This document shows, one piece after another, positions 18,023 through 25,284 of a stretch of 32,021 nt of DNA. The DNA is taken from positions 1 to 32,021 of the forward strand of contig NZ_AQOH01000121.1 of the NCBI RefSeq assembly GCF_000364705.1. The letters are read 5' to 3'. The number at the start of each line of letters is the position of its first letter. Position 1 is the stretch's first letter. The position numbers were made by a program, and so were the translations under genes. The notes below the pieces were generated by a model. That model was given only the letters and a program-made list of their open reading frames with translations. It was not told where the DNA came from and searched no databases. This DNA is from Pseudomonas fuscovaginae SE-1. Lineage in GTDB: Bacteria; Pseudomonadota; Gammaproteobacteria; Pseudomonadales; Pseudomonadaceae.

Positions 18023-18144
18023 CGGCGACAAGGGGGCGGTGAAACATGAACACGCTCTACCTCTGAGCTATCACCCGATGAGCTATCACCTTGTGGTGAG
18101 CGGGAATCGAACCCGCGACCATGTAGTTCCACCAGCATTCGCCG
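18023..18144 (-). ncRNA. Y RNA 3, with tRNA-like module (YrlA-like)
   Basis: The RNA runs from 18144 to 18023. Lower helix: CGGCGA (18144-18139) with TCGCCG (18028-18023). Upper helix: GGTGGAAC (18133-18126) with GTTTCACC (18045-18038), one G-U pair. Between them is the conserved asymmetric loop seen in units 1 and 2. Inside sits a permuted tRNA mimic: T arm GCGGG-TTCGATT-CCCGC (18116-18100), acceptor TCACC-ACAA-GGTGA (18099-18086) and D arm GCTC-AGAGGTA-GAGC (18068-18054) preceded by TA. Salmonella YrlA, found between rsr and rtcB, has the same kind of tRNA-like module. The outer ends of the mature RNA are not known. Confidence 0.85.
18064..18090 (-). repeat. Duplicated 12-bp element within the tRNA-like module
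   Basis: GGTGATAGCTCA occurs at 18090-18079 and again at 18075-18064 on the minus strand, a period of 15 bp. Either copy of GGTGA can pair with the single TCACC strand (18099-18095), and both copies carry the TAGCTC start of a D arm. Confidence 0.8.
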
Positions 18145-18165
18145 GGTAAATCATCAAAAATGGGT

Positions 18166-18251
18166 GGTACGACAAGGGAAGTGACTGATCCGTGTTGCCA
18201 CGGGCCGGATTCAGACCGGCATTCAGATGTACAGCCACTGGCATTCGTACC
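18166..18251 (-). ncRNA. Y RNA 2
   Basis: The RNA runs from 18251 to 18166. Lower helix: GGTACGA (18251-18245) with TCGTACC (18172-18166), 7 bp. Conserved loop: ATGCCA on one side and TTCCCTTG on the other. Upper helix: GTGGCTG (18238-18232) with CAGTCAC (18187-18181), 7 bp with one G-U. The internal domain holds two directly abutting hairpins: GCCGG-TCTGAAT-CCGGC (18220-18204) and CCGTG-GCAA-CACGG (18203-18190), the latter with a GNRA tetraloop. It follows unit 1 by 3 nt, so both are probably cut from one transcript. It is assigned as a Ro-binding Y RNA from architecture and position. Confidence 0.82.
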
Positions 18252-18254
18252 TTT

Positions 18255-18321
18255 CGTGGCAACCGACAAGAGGGTGATGAGACGTCTTTGGATGTAGTCC
18301 CACCGGCATTCGGTTGCCGCG
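18255..18321 (-). ncRNA. Y RNA 1 (short)
   Basis: The RNA runs from 18321 to 18255. Lower helix: CGCGGCAACCGA (18321-18310) with TCGGTTGCCACG (18266-18255), 11 pairs and one C-A mismatch. The loop AATGCC / CTCTTG matches units 2 and 3. The upper helix uses GGTGGGAC (18304-18297) against GTCTCATCACC (18283-18273) with a 2-nt bulge. The apical part is only TACATCCAAAGAC, so this is a minimal Y RNA with no extra domain. It begins about 54 nt after the rsr stop. Confidence 0.8.
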
Positions 18322-18340
18322 AAATTCAACAGTGTGGTGC

Positions 18341-18358
18341 TCAGCCCATCAGGGCTGA
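18341..18358 (-). other. Hairpin just after rsr
   Basis: TCAGCCC-TGAT-GGGCTGA on the minus strand forms a 7-bp stem, 16 nt after the rsr stop and 20 nt before Y RNA 1. It has no T-tract. It could separate the rsr message from the Y RNAs as a processing site or partial terminator. Confidence 0.45.
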
Positions 18359-18374
18359 ACGGGTTTGCCTTCAT

Positions 18375-19922
18375 TCATATCGACAGTTCGTCGATCACTT
18401 TCACCCAGTGTCGTGCGCCGTAGGTACCGGCGGTGAACTGGTCGATGACATCGAACACCGCGTCACTGAAACCGCCGACATTCAGGATGTCCGGCCGATC
18501 CGGCGCCTGGGTGCTCGCCCCGGGCTGCAGGTCGATGCAGATCAGCCGCGCATCGGGGTTGATCCGCCGGATGCGCTCCCACTGCACCAGGGTTTCGCTG
18601 GCGCCGTAACGGCGGTCATCGATCCAGGACTCGTTGTCCGAGACCAGGATCAGCGTATCCACCCTGGCCTGCTCGCGAACCAACTGCGCCAGCGGCGCCG
18701 AGCAGCGGGTTCCGCCACCGCCAACGGCGGCGAGTTTCTGGGCATTGCTCATGACGCTGTCGCGTGGGTTGAGTTGCACCTTCACCACCTCGTTCTCAAA
18801 GGGCAGCACCCGCGCCTGGGGCGTCTTGCGCAACACGGCGGCGGCGATCAGCGCCGCCACATCGATGCACCGCACTGCCGTGGTCGCCCCCTGGCGATAA
18901 CCGGTGACCGGGCTGTGCATGGAGCCCGAGACATCCGGGCAGACCACCACCGTGCCGCGCAAGGCCGGAACATTGTCCAGCGACAGCTCCAGGGCATCCT
19001 GCAACGCCTCACCTATCTGCGGCGGCACATCCTCGCCGATCATCCGGTAGGCCGCGAGCAACTGGTACGGATAAACCCGCGCCTTGGCCACCTCCTCCGG
19101 GTTCGACAACCGCGCGGCCACCGTCCCGGTACATCCCGGCACCCTGAAGGCACCGTGGCGAGCCAGGGTGTTCAGGTTCATCCGCAGGGCCTGCCAGCCC
19201 GTGGTCACGGTCAACTGCGCCCATTGTTGCGAGTCCAGCGTCTCGTTGCCCAGCAACTGGAATGGCACCTGCGGCAGTTGCCGGCTGGCCCCGGCGCGAA
19301 ACTCCAGGAGCGAGCGGGTCAGCGGCGGCAAGGCATCGACCGCCACCGGCTTGCCGATCACCCAGGCGAAGAATGCTTCGCGCCAAGCCTCTGCCGGCTT
19401 GGGGTGAACCATCTTCAGCACATCGGCCAGCGACGGCTGGTTACCCACCGACGCCTGCAACAACTGGCGCTCGCTGGCGCTGTTCAGCCACTGCTGCACC
19501 AGGCGCTTGGGTTGCGAACCCAGCGATTTGCGCCCGGTGGCCCCACTGCGCAGGATCTGCACGAAGTTGCGCAGCATCTTGCCGCTGTCCACCACCCGGG
19601 CGAACACCACCGGCAGCATGGTCGAGCGCTGGGCCGCCAGGGCGGCCAGCAGCAAGGCCGGCATGTCCTTCATGTGACCCTGCTGGCGAGCGTAGATCGC
19701 GGCCTTGGCAACGAAGGCACTGTCGACCTCGGCGACGCGCTTGAGCACCGCCTCCAACTGGCCTTGCGCACTGGCATGGTAGGTCTGGTTCAGGCAACCG
19801 GTCACCGCCAACTGTGCCAGGGCATGGCGCGCCGTATAGGCGTAGGCCACGGCGCCGGAGGCATTGTGGATGTCGCAGGCCGCAGGCTGGGTGCGGGTCT
19901 GGAACAGCTGGGTGTTGGCCAT
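18375..19922 (-). CDS. rsr: Rsr, bacterial Ro60 orthologue (TROVE plus vWA)
   Basis: A 515-aa protein. The first 320 or so residues form a TROVE-type helical-repeat ring (for example KRVAEVDSAFVAKAAIYARQ, QGHMKDMPALLLAALAAQRS). The C-terminal von Willebrand A domain has a full MIDAS: DVSGSMHS (from D330), GGGTRC and SDNES. Ro60 proteins bind Y RNAs on the outside of the ring and single-stranded ends of misfolded or damaged RNAs in the hole. ATG 19922 begins MANTQLFQTR; extension to an earlier in-frame start would run into the sigma-54 promoter. It is the first gene of the operon, followed by three Y RNAs and rtcB, the order known from Salmonella rsr-yrlB-yrlA-rtcBA. Confidence 0.94.
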   Translation of the reverse strand: MANTQLFQTRTQPAACDIHNASGAVAYAYTARHALAQLAVTGCLNQTYHASAQGQLEAVLKRVAEVDSAFVAKAAIYARQQGHMKDMPALLLAALAAQRSTMLPVVFARVVDSGKMLRNFVQILRSGATGRKSLGSQPKRLVQQWLNSASERQLLQASVGNQPSLADVLKMVHPKPAEAWREAFFAWVIGKPVAVDALPPLTRSLLEFRAGASRQLPQVPFQLLGNETLDSQQWAQLTVTTGWQALRMNLNTLARHGAFRVPGCTGTVAARLSNPEEVAKARVYPYQLLAAYRMIGEDVPPQIGEALQDALELSLDNVPALRGTVVVCPDVSGSMHSPVTGYRQGATTAVRCIDVAALIAAAVLRKTPQARVLPFENEVVKVQLNPRDSVMSNAQKLAAVGGGGTRCSAPLAQLVREQARVDTLILVSDNESWIDDRRYGASETLVQWERIRRINPDARLICIDLQPGASTQAPDRPDILNVGGFSDAVFDVIDQFTAGTYGARHWVKVIDELSI

Positions 19923-19963
19923 CTTGGCTTCTCGCTCTGTTGTTTCGTTCGTTGCCAGAGATA

Positions 19964-19980
19964 TTGCAGAGCACGTGCCA
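19964..19980 (-). promoter_or_regulatory. Sigma-54 promoter of the rsr-Y RNA-rtcB-rlaP-rtcA operon
   Basis: TGGCACGTGCTCTGCAA on the minus strand has GG (19979-19978) and GC (19967-19966) exactly 10 bp apart. It differs from the consensus TGGCACG-N4-TTGC at one base. Transcription would start near 19954, about 30 bp before the rsr start codon. Confidence 0.88.
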
Positions 19981-20007
19981 GGTTCTGAAAATTCACCCAA
20001 TAAATTT

Positions 20008-20020
20008 TAACTATTTGATT
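20008..20020 (-). promoter_or_regulatory. IHF site
   Basis: AATCAAATAGTTA on the minus strand matches the IHF consensus WATCAA-N4-TTR at every position and lies about 60 bp upstream of the predicted start in an AT-rich tract. This is where IHF bends DNA at many sigma-54 promoters to bring the activator to polymerase. Confidence 0.7.
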
Positions 20021-20062
20021 TTATTGAAAAAAATATTTAACCCAGGAAAAACACGGTTCGAT

Positions 20063-20124
20063 AGCCTGACGAGGCTTCATTTTTTATTTATCATTGGATA
20101 TCGCCATTTATCCATAAAGATAAA
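20063..20124. promoter_or_regulatory. Candidate RtcR upstream activating region
   Basis: Between the IHF site and rtcR are AGCCT-GACG-AGGCT (20063-20076) and TTTATC at 20087-20092 and 20107-20112 with GATAAA at 20119-20124. They lie about 110-170 bp upstream of the predicted operon start, the usual distance for sigma-54 activator sites. Their closeness to the rtcR start suggests autoregulation. Which one binds RtcR is not known. Confidence 0.4.
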
Positions 20125-20125
20125 C

Positions 20126-21733
20126 ATGTCCAGCAAGCGCACGGTCACCATCGGCTTCATCGGTTCCAACCTTGATCGCGTCGGCAAGGGCGCCAACCGC
20201 TGGGGCCACTGGCGGCCCAGCATCGGCCTGTGCCAGCAACCCGATCTGCTGGTACATCGTTTCGAACTGATTCATGGCACCGATGCCCGCGATGTCAGCC
20301 TGGCCGAGCGAATCCGCAGCGACATCCAGCAGGTTTCACCGGAAACCGAAGTGCGCCTGCACCCGATGCACCTGCGCAATCCCTGGGATTTCGAGGAGGT
20401 CTATGGCGCGCTGGACGATTTCACCAACGCCTATCACTTCGATACCGAGCACGAGGAGTACCTCGTGCACATCACCACCGGCACCCACGTGGCGCAGATC
20501 TGCTGGTTCCTGCTGACCGAGGCACGCTACCTGCCGGCGCGCCTGGTGCAGACGTCCCCGGCTCGCCGCCTGAACGAAGAGGCACGGGTCACCGGCACCC
20601 ACACCCTGATCGACCTGGATCTGTCGCGCTACGACCGGATCGCCAAGCGCTTCAGCGACAGGCAACTGGAGGGATTGGCCTTTCTCAAGTCCGGCATTGC
20701 CACCCGCAATGCCGCCTTCAACCGGACCATCGAGCAGATCGAACGGGTGGCGGTACGCTCGAAGGCACCGATGCTGCTGATCGGCCCGACCGGTGCAGGC
20801 AAGTCGTTCCTCGCCCGACGCATCTATGAGCTCAAGCGCAACCGGCATCAGGTCGAGGGCCGCTTCGTCGAAGTCAACTGCGCCACCCTGCGCGGCGATG
20901 GCGCCATGTCGGCGCTGTTCGGGCACACCAAGGGCGCGTTCACCGGCGCCCAGAACAGCCGCGAGGGCCTGTTGCGGGCGGCCGATGGCGGCCTGCTGTT
21001 CCTGGACGAGATCGGCGAACTGGGGCTGGATGAGCAGGCGATGCTGCTCAAGGCCATCGAGGAGAAACGCTTCTTCCCTTTGGGTTCGGACAAGGAAGTC
21101 GAAAGCGACTTCCTGATCATCGCCGGCACCCACCGCGACCTGCGCAACCGGGTGGTCGAAGGCCTGTTCCGGGAAGACCTGTACGCCCGTATCAACCTGT
21201 GGACCTTCGACCTGCCCGGCCTGGCGGACCGTCGCGAAGACATCGAGCCGAACCTGGACTTCGAACTGGAGCGCCACGCCCGCGAGCAGGGCCACCTGGC
21301 ACGCTTCAACATCCAGGCGCGACGGCGCTACCTGGCCTTTGCCAGTTCCATCGAAGCCAGCTGGCTGGGCAACTTCCGCGAGCTGTCGGCCTCGATCACC
21401 CGCATGGCGACCCTGGCCGACAGCGGGCGCATCGACGAAGCCCAGGTCGAGGAAGAAATCGCCCGCCTGCGCCGGGCCTGGGGTCTGGTAGACGCAGCGG
21501 ACAGCGTGGGCCACCTGCTCGGCGAACGTGCCGACGACATGGACCTGTTCGACCGCCTGCAGCTCAACGCCGTGATTGACGTCTGCCGCCGCGCCAGCAG
21601 CCTCTCGGATGCCGGCCGACAGCTGTTCAACGCCTCCCGGCAAGCCAAGGCCAACCCGAACGATGCCGACCGCCTGCGCAAATACCTGGCCCGTTTCGAG
21701 CTGGACTGGAAGCAGCTGAACGACAATCGGTAA
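20126..21733 (+). CDS. rtcR: RtcR, sigma-54 activator with CARF-like sensor domain
   Basis: A 535-aa protein, very close to E. coli RtcR (532 aa). Residues 1-180 form the regulatory (CARF-related) domain, starting KRTVTIGFIGSNLDRVGKG and containing HITTGTHVAQICW. The AAA+ domain has Walker A GPTGAGKS (220-227), the sigma-54 contact loop GAFTGA (270-275) and LFLDEIGEL (Walker B). The C-terminal part (SLSDAGRQLFNASR) suits a DNA-binding helix-turn-helix. RtcR is held inactive by its N-terminal domain and is reported to respond to RNA-end ligands; that part is family knowledge. It is divergent from rsr with 203 bp between starts. The ribosome site is weak (AAAG). Confidence 0.95.
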   Translation: MSSKRTVTIGFIGSNLDRVGKGANRWGHWRPSIGLCQQPDLLVHRFELIHGTDARDVSLAERIRSDIQQVSPETEVRLHPMHLRNPWDFEEVYGALDDFTNAYHFDTEHEEYLVHITTGTHVAQICWFLLTEARYLPARLVQTSPARRLNEEARVTGTHTLIDLDLSRYDRIAKRFSDRQLEGLAFLKSGIATRNAAFNRTIEQIERVAVRSKAPMLLIGPTGAGKSFLARRIYELKRNRHQVEGRFVEVNCATLRGDGAMSALFGHTKGAFTGAQNSREGLLRAADGGLLFLDEIGELGLDEQAMLLKAIEEKRFFPLGSDKEVESDFLIIAGTHRDLRNRVVEGLFREDLYARINLWTFDLPGLADRREDIEPNLDFELERHAREQGHLARFNIQARRRYLAFASSIEASWLGNFRELSASITRMATLADSGRIDEAQVEEEIARLRRAWGLVDAADSVGHLLGERADDMDLFDRLQLNAVIDVCRRASSLSDAGRQLFNASRQAKANPNDADRLRKYLARFELDWKQLNDNR

Positions 21734-21907
21734 GACGGCCAGCCTGGAGAAAGGTGACCCCAACCACGGGAAATGACGTTTTTTCGCGTCTGCAGGCCGC
21801 TTTCCGCATCATCTTCGCGGTATCAGTCTACGATTCTGTAAGACCGGTCGCCATGGAGTGTGGCCGCGACACAAGAACCACATGAAAAACGCAAGAGAGA
21901 GCCATCC

Positions 21908-22351
21908 ATGAAGACCGTCGCAGAACTGTTGAAACTCAAGGGTAGCCAGCGCCAGGAGGTTTATACCGTCCGCAACGATCACACCGTGTTCGAGGCACTG
22001 ATCAAGATGGCCGAGAAAAACGTCGGTGCCCTGCCGGTGGTCAACGAGAGTGGCCAGGTGGTCGGCATCATCAGTGAACGCGACTATGCCCGCAAAGTAA
22101 TCCTGCACGGGTTGAGTTCGGTCACGACCAAGGTCAGCGAAATCATGAATGCCCCGGTGATCACCGTCGATACGCACCAGAAGGTCGAGGGCTGCATGGC
22201 CATCATGACGGAAAAGCACCTGCGCCACCTGCCGGTGGTGGAAGACGGCCGACTGATCGGACTGCTCTCGATCGGCGACCTGGTCAAGGAAGCCATTGCC
22301 GAACAGGCCAACCTGATCAATCAGTTGGAACAGTATATCCGCGGCGAATGA
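21908..22351 (+). CDS. CBS-domain pair protein
   Basis: A 147-aa protein made almost wholly of two CBS domains (about residues 12-65 and 75-132): VFEALIKMAEKNVGALPVVN, GIISERDYARK, then VEGCMAIMTEKHLRHLPVVE, GLLSIGDLVKE. Such stand-alone pairs bind adenine nucleotides and regulate partners that are usually unknown. A purine-rich GAGAG lies before ATG 21908. It lies 174 bp after rtcR, so co-transcription is uncertain. A strong hairpin follows at 22376-22405. Confidence 0.88.
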   Translation: MKTVAELLKLKGSQRQEVYTVRNDHTVFEALIKMAEKNVGALPVVNESGQVVGIISERDYARKVILHGLSSVTTKVSEIMNAPVITVDTHQKVEGCMAIMTEKHLRHLPVVEDGRLIGLLSIGDLVKEAIAEQANLINQLEQYIRGE

Positions 22352-22375
22352 CGCCGCGTCCCTTTACTTCGATAC

Positions 22376-22405
22376 CGATGCCGATCACCCCACTGATCGG
22401 CATCG
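22376..22405. terminator. Strong hairpin after the CBS gene
   Basis: CGATGCCGATCA-CCCCAC-TGATCGGCATCG is a perfect 12-bp stem with a 6-nt loop, 25 bp after the CBS stop. No T-tract follows on either strand, so it is not a classic intrinsic terminator, though it would stabilise a 3' end. Confidence 0.55.
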
Positions 22406-22499
22406 CCATGAAGCAGATACCCTGCAAATCCCCCGCATGAATATTTCAAAAATATTGCCCAGGCACCCGAAAACGCAGGGCAAATCGCACTTCCAAATT

Positions 22500-22516
22500 T
22501 TTCACAACACTTTCAC
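22500..22516 (+). promoter_or_regulatory. Tandem hexamer, candidate response-regulator box
   Basis: TTTCAC-AACAC-TTTCAC is a direct repeat with an 11-bp period, the layout of OmpR/PmrA-family binding sites, 118 bp before the phosphatase start. The downstream genes act on lipid A or LPS core, which fits PmrA- or PhoP-type control. The hexamer is not the textbook PmrA CTTAAT. Confidence 0.4.
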
Positions 22517-22633
22517 TTCGCGCCCACCTGCTCCTCTTTAAATTCCCATTATCGTTATCGGTATCGCTGTAGGCCGCCTGATCACGACTGTCATTTGCCG
22601 GGGCGATGCCCTTCCTAGTTGTCAGACCAGCCA

Positions 22634-23317
22634 ATGGGTGAATCCGTGGTTATCCTTAGTGCCGTTCAGTCAGTGCCGCCGCAGCCCCTCAAGCCCCGCG
22701 TCAAGTCAACCCTGCTGGCGATCGGCATGACCCTGGTAGCCTTGATGGCAACCGGCTTTGTCCTGTGGCCCAAGTCGCCCCTCGACCTGGCAGTGCGCGA
22801 CCATATGCACAGCGCTGGCCTCTACGCCCAATGGAAAACCGGGGATGTCATCGTGCTGGTGCGCCATGCCGAGCGGTGCGATCGCTCAAGCAACCCATGC
22901 CTGGGCCCAGAAGATGGCATCACCCAACTGGGCAATCGCTCCGCAGCGGATGTCGGCAAGGCCTTCCAGCAAGTCGGCATGAACAACACCGACGTGCTGA
23001 GCAGTCCGACCACCCGTACCGTACAGACTGCCGAAGCGATGTTCGGCAAGAGCGCAATAACGGCAGACTGGCTGGTGAGCTGCGGAGCGGCGCTGGGCCA
23101 GGATGCTCTCGCCCACAAGGCCGCGCATCGCAACCTGGTCCTGGTAACCCACAGCGGCTGCATCGATGACCTTGAGAAACAGCTGGGTTATCGACATGTC
23201 CCCAAGAGCGAATACACCAGCTCCGTGTTCGTTTCGGTGGGGGCCGACGGCCAGTTGAAAATGTTGGGAATCCTGAATGCCGAGGACTGGCAGACGGCGC
23301 TCAGCATGAAAATATGA
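22634..23317 (+). CDS. Periplasmic histidine phosphatase, Ais/PmrG-like
   Basis: About 227 aa from ATG 22634; a TTG at 22619 is also possible and neither has a good ribosome site. A single membrane anchor near residues 25-45 (LLAIGMTLVALMATGFVLWP) places the enzyme domain in the periplasm. The phosphohistidine motif is VRHAERC, supported by LSSPTTRTVQTAEA and the second catalytic histidine in VTHSGC. E. coli Ais/PmrG removes phosphate from LPS core heptose and lies beside the arn genes. Here arnT follows, so the same role is inferred. Other branches of the histidine phosphatase superfamily cannot be excluded. Confidence 0.8.
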   Translation: MGESVVILSAVQSVPPQPLKPRVKSTLLAIGMTLVALMATGFVLWPKSPLDLAVRDHMHSAGLYAQWKTGDVIVLVRHAERCDRSSNPCLGPEDGITQLGNRSAADVGKAFQQVGMNNTDVLSSPTTRTVQTAEAMFGKSAITADWLVSCGAALGQDALAHKAAHRNLVLVTHSGCIDDLEKQLGYRHVPKSEYTSSVFVSVGADGQLKMLGILNAEDWQTALSMKI

Positions 23318-23455
23318 ACGACCTGTAACGGCGCTTTGCAATTTTAAACATCACGACCATGGAACATGGCCGTCAGTTGAATGCATCTTGCTTCACCCGT
23401 TTCCGTTGAAGCCCCGCTCGCTGCCAGATCCATCCCCTATCGCCTTTGCCGCTCA

Positions 23456-23494
23456 CGGGCTCAAGTCCTCTCGCGCACTTGAGCCCGCGAGGGC
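23456..23494 (+). promoter_or_regulatory. Leader hairpin with alternative pairing before arnT
   Basis: CGGGCTCAAGT (23456-23466) and ACTTGAGCCCG (23477-23487) form a perfect 11-bp stem with a 10-nt loop. The loop (CCTCTCGCGC) can instead pair with the following GCGAGGG. The two structures exclude each other. It lies about 100 bp before arnT. Confidence 0.35.
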
Positions 23495-23592
23495 AGGCGT
23501 GTGCCTGGGACTTGCAGCGTTACCGGGCGAACAACCGCAATCGCGAATCCCGGTCAAACCCTTGTGGCGGTAGGCACCGCTAAGGCCGAATC

Positions 23593-25284
23593 ATGAACGC
23601 TCACATGCCATACCTCTCCCCCGCGACGCTCAAGCGCTGGTCGATACCGGCGCTGATCCTCGCCTTCGGGCTGTTCTACCTGCTGCCGATGCTGTTTCAC
23701 GGTCTGTGGATTCCCGACGAGACCCGCTACGCCCAGATCAGCCAGGAGATGCTCCTGAGCGGCAACTGGACCTCTGCGCACTTCATGGGCCTGCGTTATT
23801 TCGAGAAACCCATCGCTGGCTACTGGATGATTGCCATCGGCCAGGCGATCTTCGGCGAGAACCTGTTCGGCGTACGCATCGCCTCGGCGGTCAGTACCGG
23901 GCTCAGCATCCTGCTGACCTACCTGATCGCCCGCCGCCTGTGGAACGATCCACGCAAGAGCTTCGCCTCGGCGCTGCTGTTCATGAGTTTCGGCCTCGTC
24001 GCCGGACAGGCCGGCTACGCCAACCTCGATCCCCAGTTCACCCTGTGGTCGAACCTCAGCCTGGTCGCCTTCTGGTTCGCGACCGACAACCAGCCACGCA
24101 GCCACCGCCTGTCGGCCTGGGCCGTGCTGGGCCTGGCCTGCGGCATGGGTTTCCTGACCAAGGGTTTCCTGGCTCTGCTGCTGCCGGTGCTGATCGCCCT
24201 GCCCTACATGCTCTGGCAACGACGCCTGGGTGAGTTGCTGCGCTGCGGCCCGATCGCGGTCGTGGTCGCGGTGGCCGTCGCGCTGCCCTGGGTGTTGGCC
24301 GTCAACGCCCAGGAACCCGACTACTGGAATTTCTTCTTCTGGCACGAGCACATCCAGCGCTTTGCCGGCAACAACGCCCAGCACGCCCAGCCGTGGTGGT
24401 TCTACCTGCCATTGCTGGTGGTGTCGTGCCTGCCATGGTCGGTATTGCTGGTGCCGACCTTCAAGCAGGCCTGGCAGGAAAGACGCCAGGCAGGCATCGG
24501 TTTCCTGTGGTTGTGGTTCGCCCTGCCACTGGTATTTTTCAGCCTGAGCCGAGGCAAGCTGCCCACCTACATCATGCCTTGCCTACTGCCTTTGGCACTG
24601 ATGATGGGCAATGCGCTGATCGACCGGGTCACCCGCGCCGAGGGTCGTGCACTGCGCCTCAACGGCGTGCTCAACCTGACTCTCGGGGTGGTGGCACTGG
24701 TGGTGCTGATCGTGCTGCGGACGACCCGCTCCGTCTATGCCAACAGCCATGCCGAGGTCTTCAGCCTGTCGCTGGTGTTCATCATGCTGATGGTCTGGAT
24801 CATCACCAACGCATTGCAGGTCCTGCGTCCTGTAGCGTTCTGGGCTATGCCGGCACTGGGCATCGCCCTGCTGGTGACCCTGCTGCCAGCCGGCATGCCG
24901 GCCAGCGTGGTGAGCAACAAGATGCCTGACCAGTTCATCGCCGAGCACCTGGACGAGCTGCGCCAGACCAATCGCCTGCTGAGCAACGAACTGGGGACCG
25001 CCGCGGCACTGTCCTGGCGCCTGCAACGCCCCCAGGTCGATTTGTTCAACACCGCTGGCGAACTGAAATATGGTCTGGATTACCCTGATGCGCAGGGGCG
25101 CCAGGTCACGCTCGAAAACATCGGGCAGTGGATGAGCCAAGCACGCAGACAGGGTTCGGTAGGAGTCGTCATGCGCGTCAAGGGCACTGCGGAAATGGAA
25201 GAAATCGGGCTACTGCCACCCGATGGCAAACGCTACAGGAAAGGCGACAGCGAGATCCTCATCTTCCCACAGACGCAACCATGA
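23593..25284 (+). CDS. arnT: ArnT, L-Ara4N transferase to lipid A (GT83/GT39-type)
   Basis: A 563-aa integral membrane glycosyltransferase with about a dozen hydrophobic helices and a soluble C-terminal domain. The first periplasmic loop has [12 protein letters not shown], with the DE pair typical of the catalytic loop, and [12 protein letters not shown]. Further family marks are [20 protein letters not shown] and [19 protein letters not shown]. ArnT moves 4-amino-4-deoxy-L-arabinose from undecaprenyl phosphate to lipid A, lowering negative charge and giving polymyxin resistance. The genes that make the sugar (arnA, B, C, D) are not in this window. It ends in ATGA shared with the next, decayed gene. 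Confidence 0.9.
   Translation: MNAHMPYLSPATLKRWSIPALILAFGLFYLLPMLFHGLWIPDETRYAQISQEMLLSGNWTSAHFMGLRYFEKPIAGYWMIAIGQAIFGENLFGVRIASAVSTGLSILLTYLIARRLWNDPRKSFASALLFMSFGLVAGQAGYANLDPQFTLWSNLSLVAFWFATDNQPRSHRLSAWAVLGLACGMGFLTKGFLALLLPVLIALPYMLWQRRLGELLRCGPIAVVVAVAVALPWVLAVNAQEPDYWNFFFWHEHIQRFAGNNAQHAQPWWFYLPLLVVSCLPWSVLLVPTFKQAWQERRQAGIGFLWLWFALPLVFFSLSRGKLPTYIMPCLLPLALMMGNALIDRVTRAEGRALRLNGVLNLTLGVVALVVLIVLRTTRSVYANSHAEVFSLSLVFIMLMVWIITNALQVLRPVAFWAMPALGIALLVTLLPAGMPASVVSNKMPDQFIAEHLDELRQTNRLLSNELGTAAALSWRLQRPQVDLFNTAGELKYGLDYPDAQGRQVTLENIGQWMSQARRQGSVGVVMRVKGTAEMEEIGLLPPDGKRYRKGDSEILIFPQTQP

Noticed and set aside
18054..18116. A true tRNA gene
   Set aside because: T arm, acceptor and D arm are present but in permuted order and with no anticodon arm, and the unit sits inside a Y RNA helix, so it is a mimic.
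18057..18374. A 105-codon minus-strand reading frame between rsr and rtcB
   Set aside because: It runs through Y RNAs 1-3 and the T and D arms of the tRNA-like module. The conserved feature is base pairing, and the protein frame shows no family features.
18192..19988. A 598-codon plus-strand reading frame over rsr
   Set aside because: It is the complement of the well-supported Ro60 gene, with composition typical of a GC-rich antisense frame (many His, Gln, Arg, Gly).
22376..22405. CRISPR repeat or phage attachment site
   Set aside because: It is a single perfect hairpin with no repeated copies and no integrase nearby.
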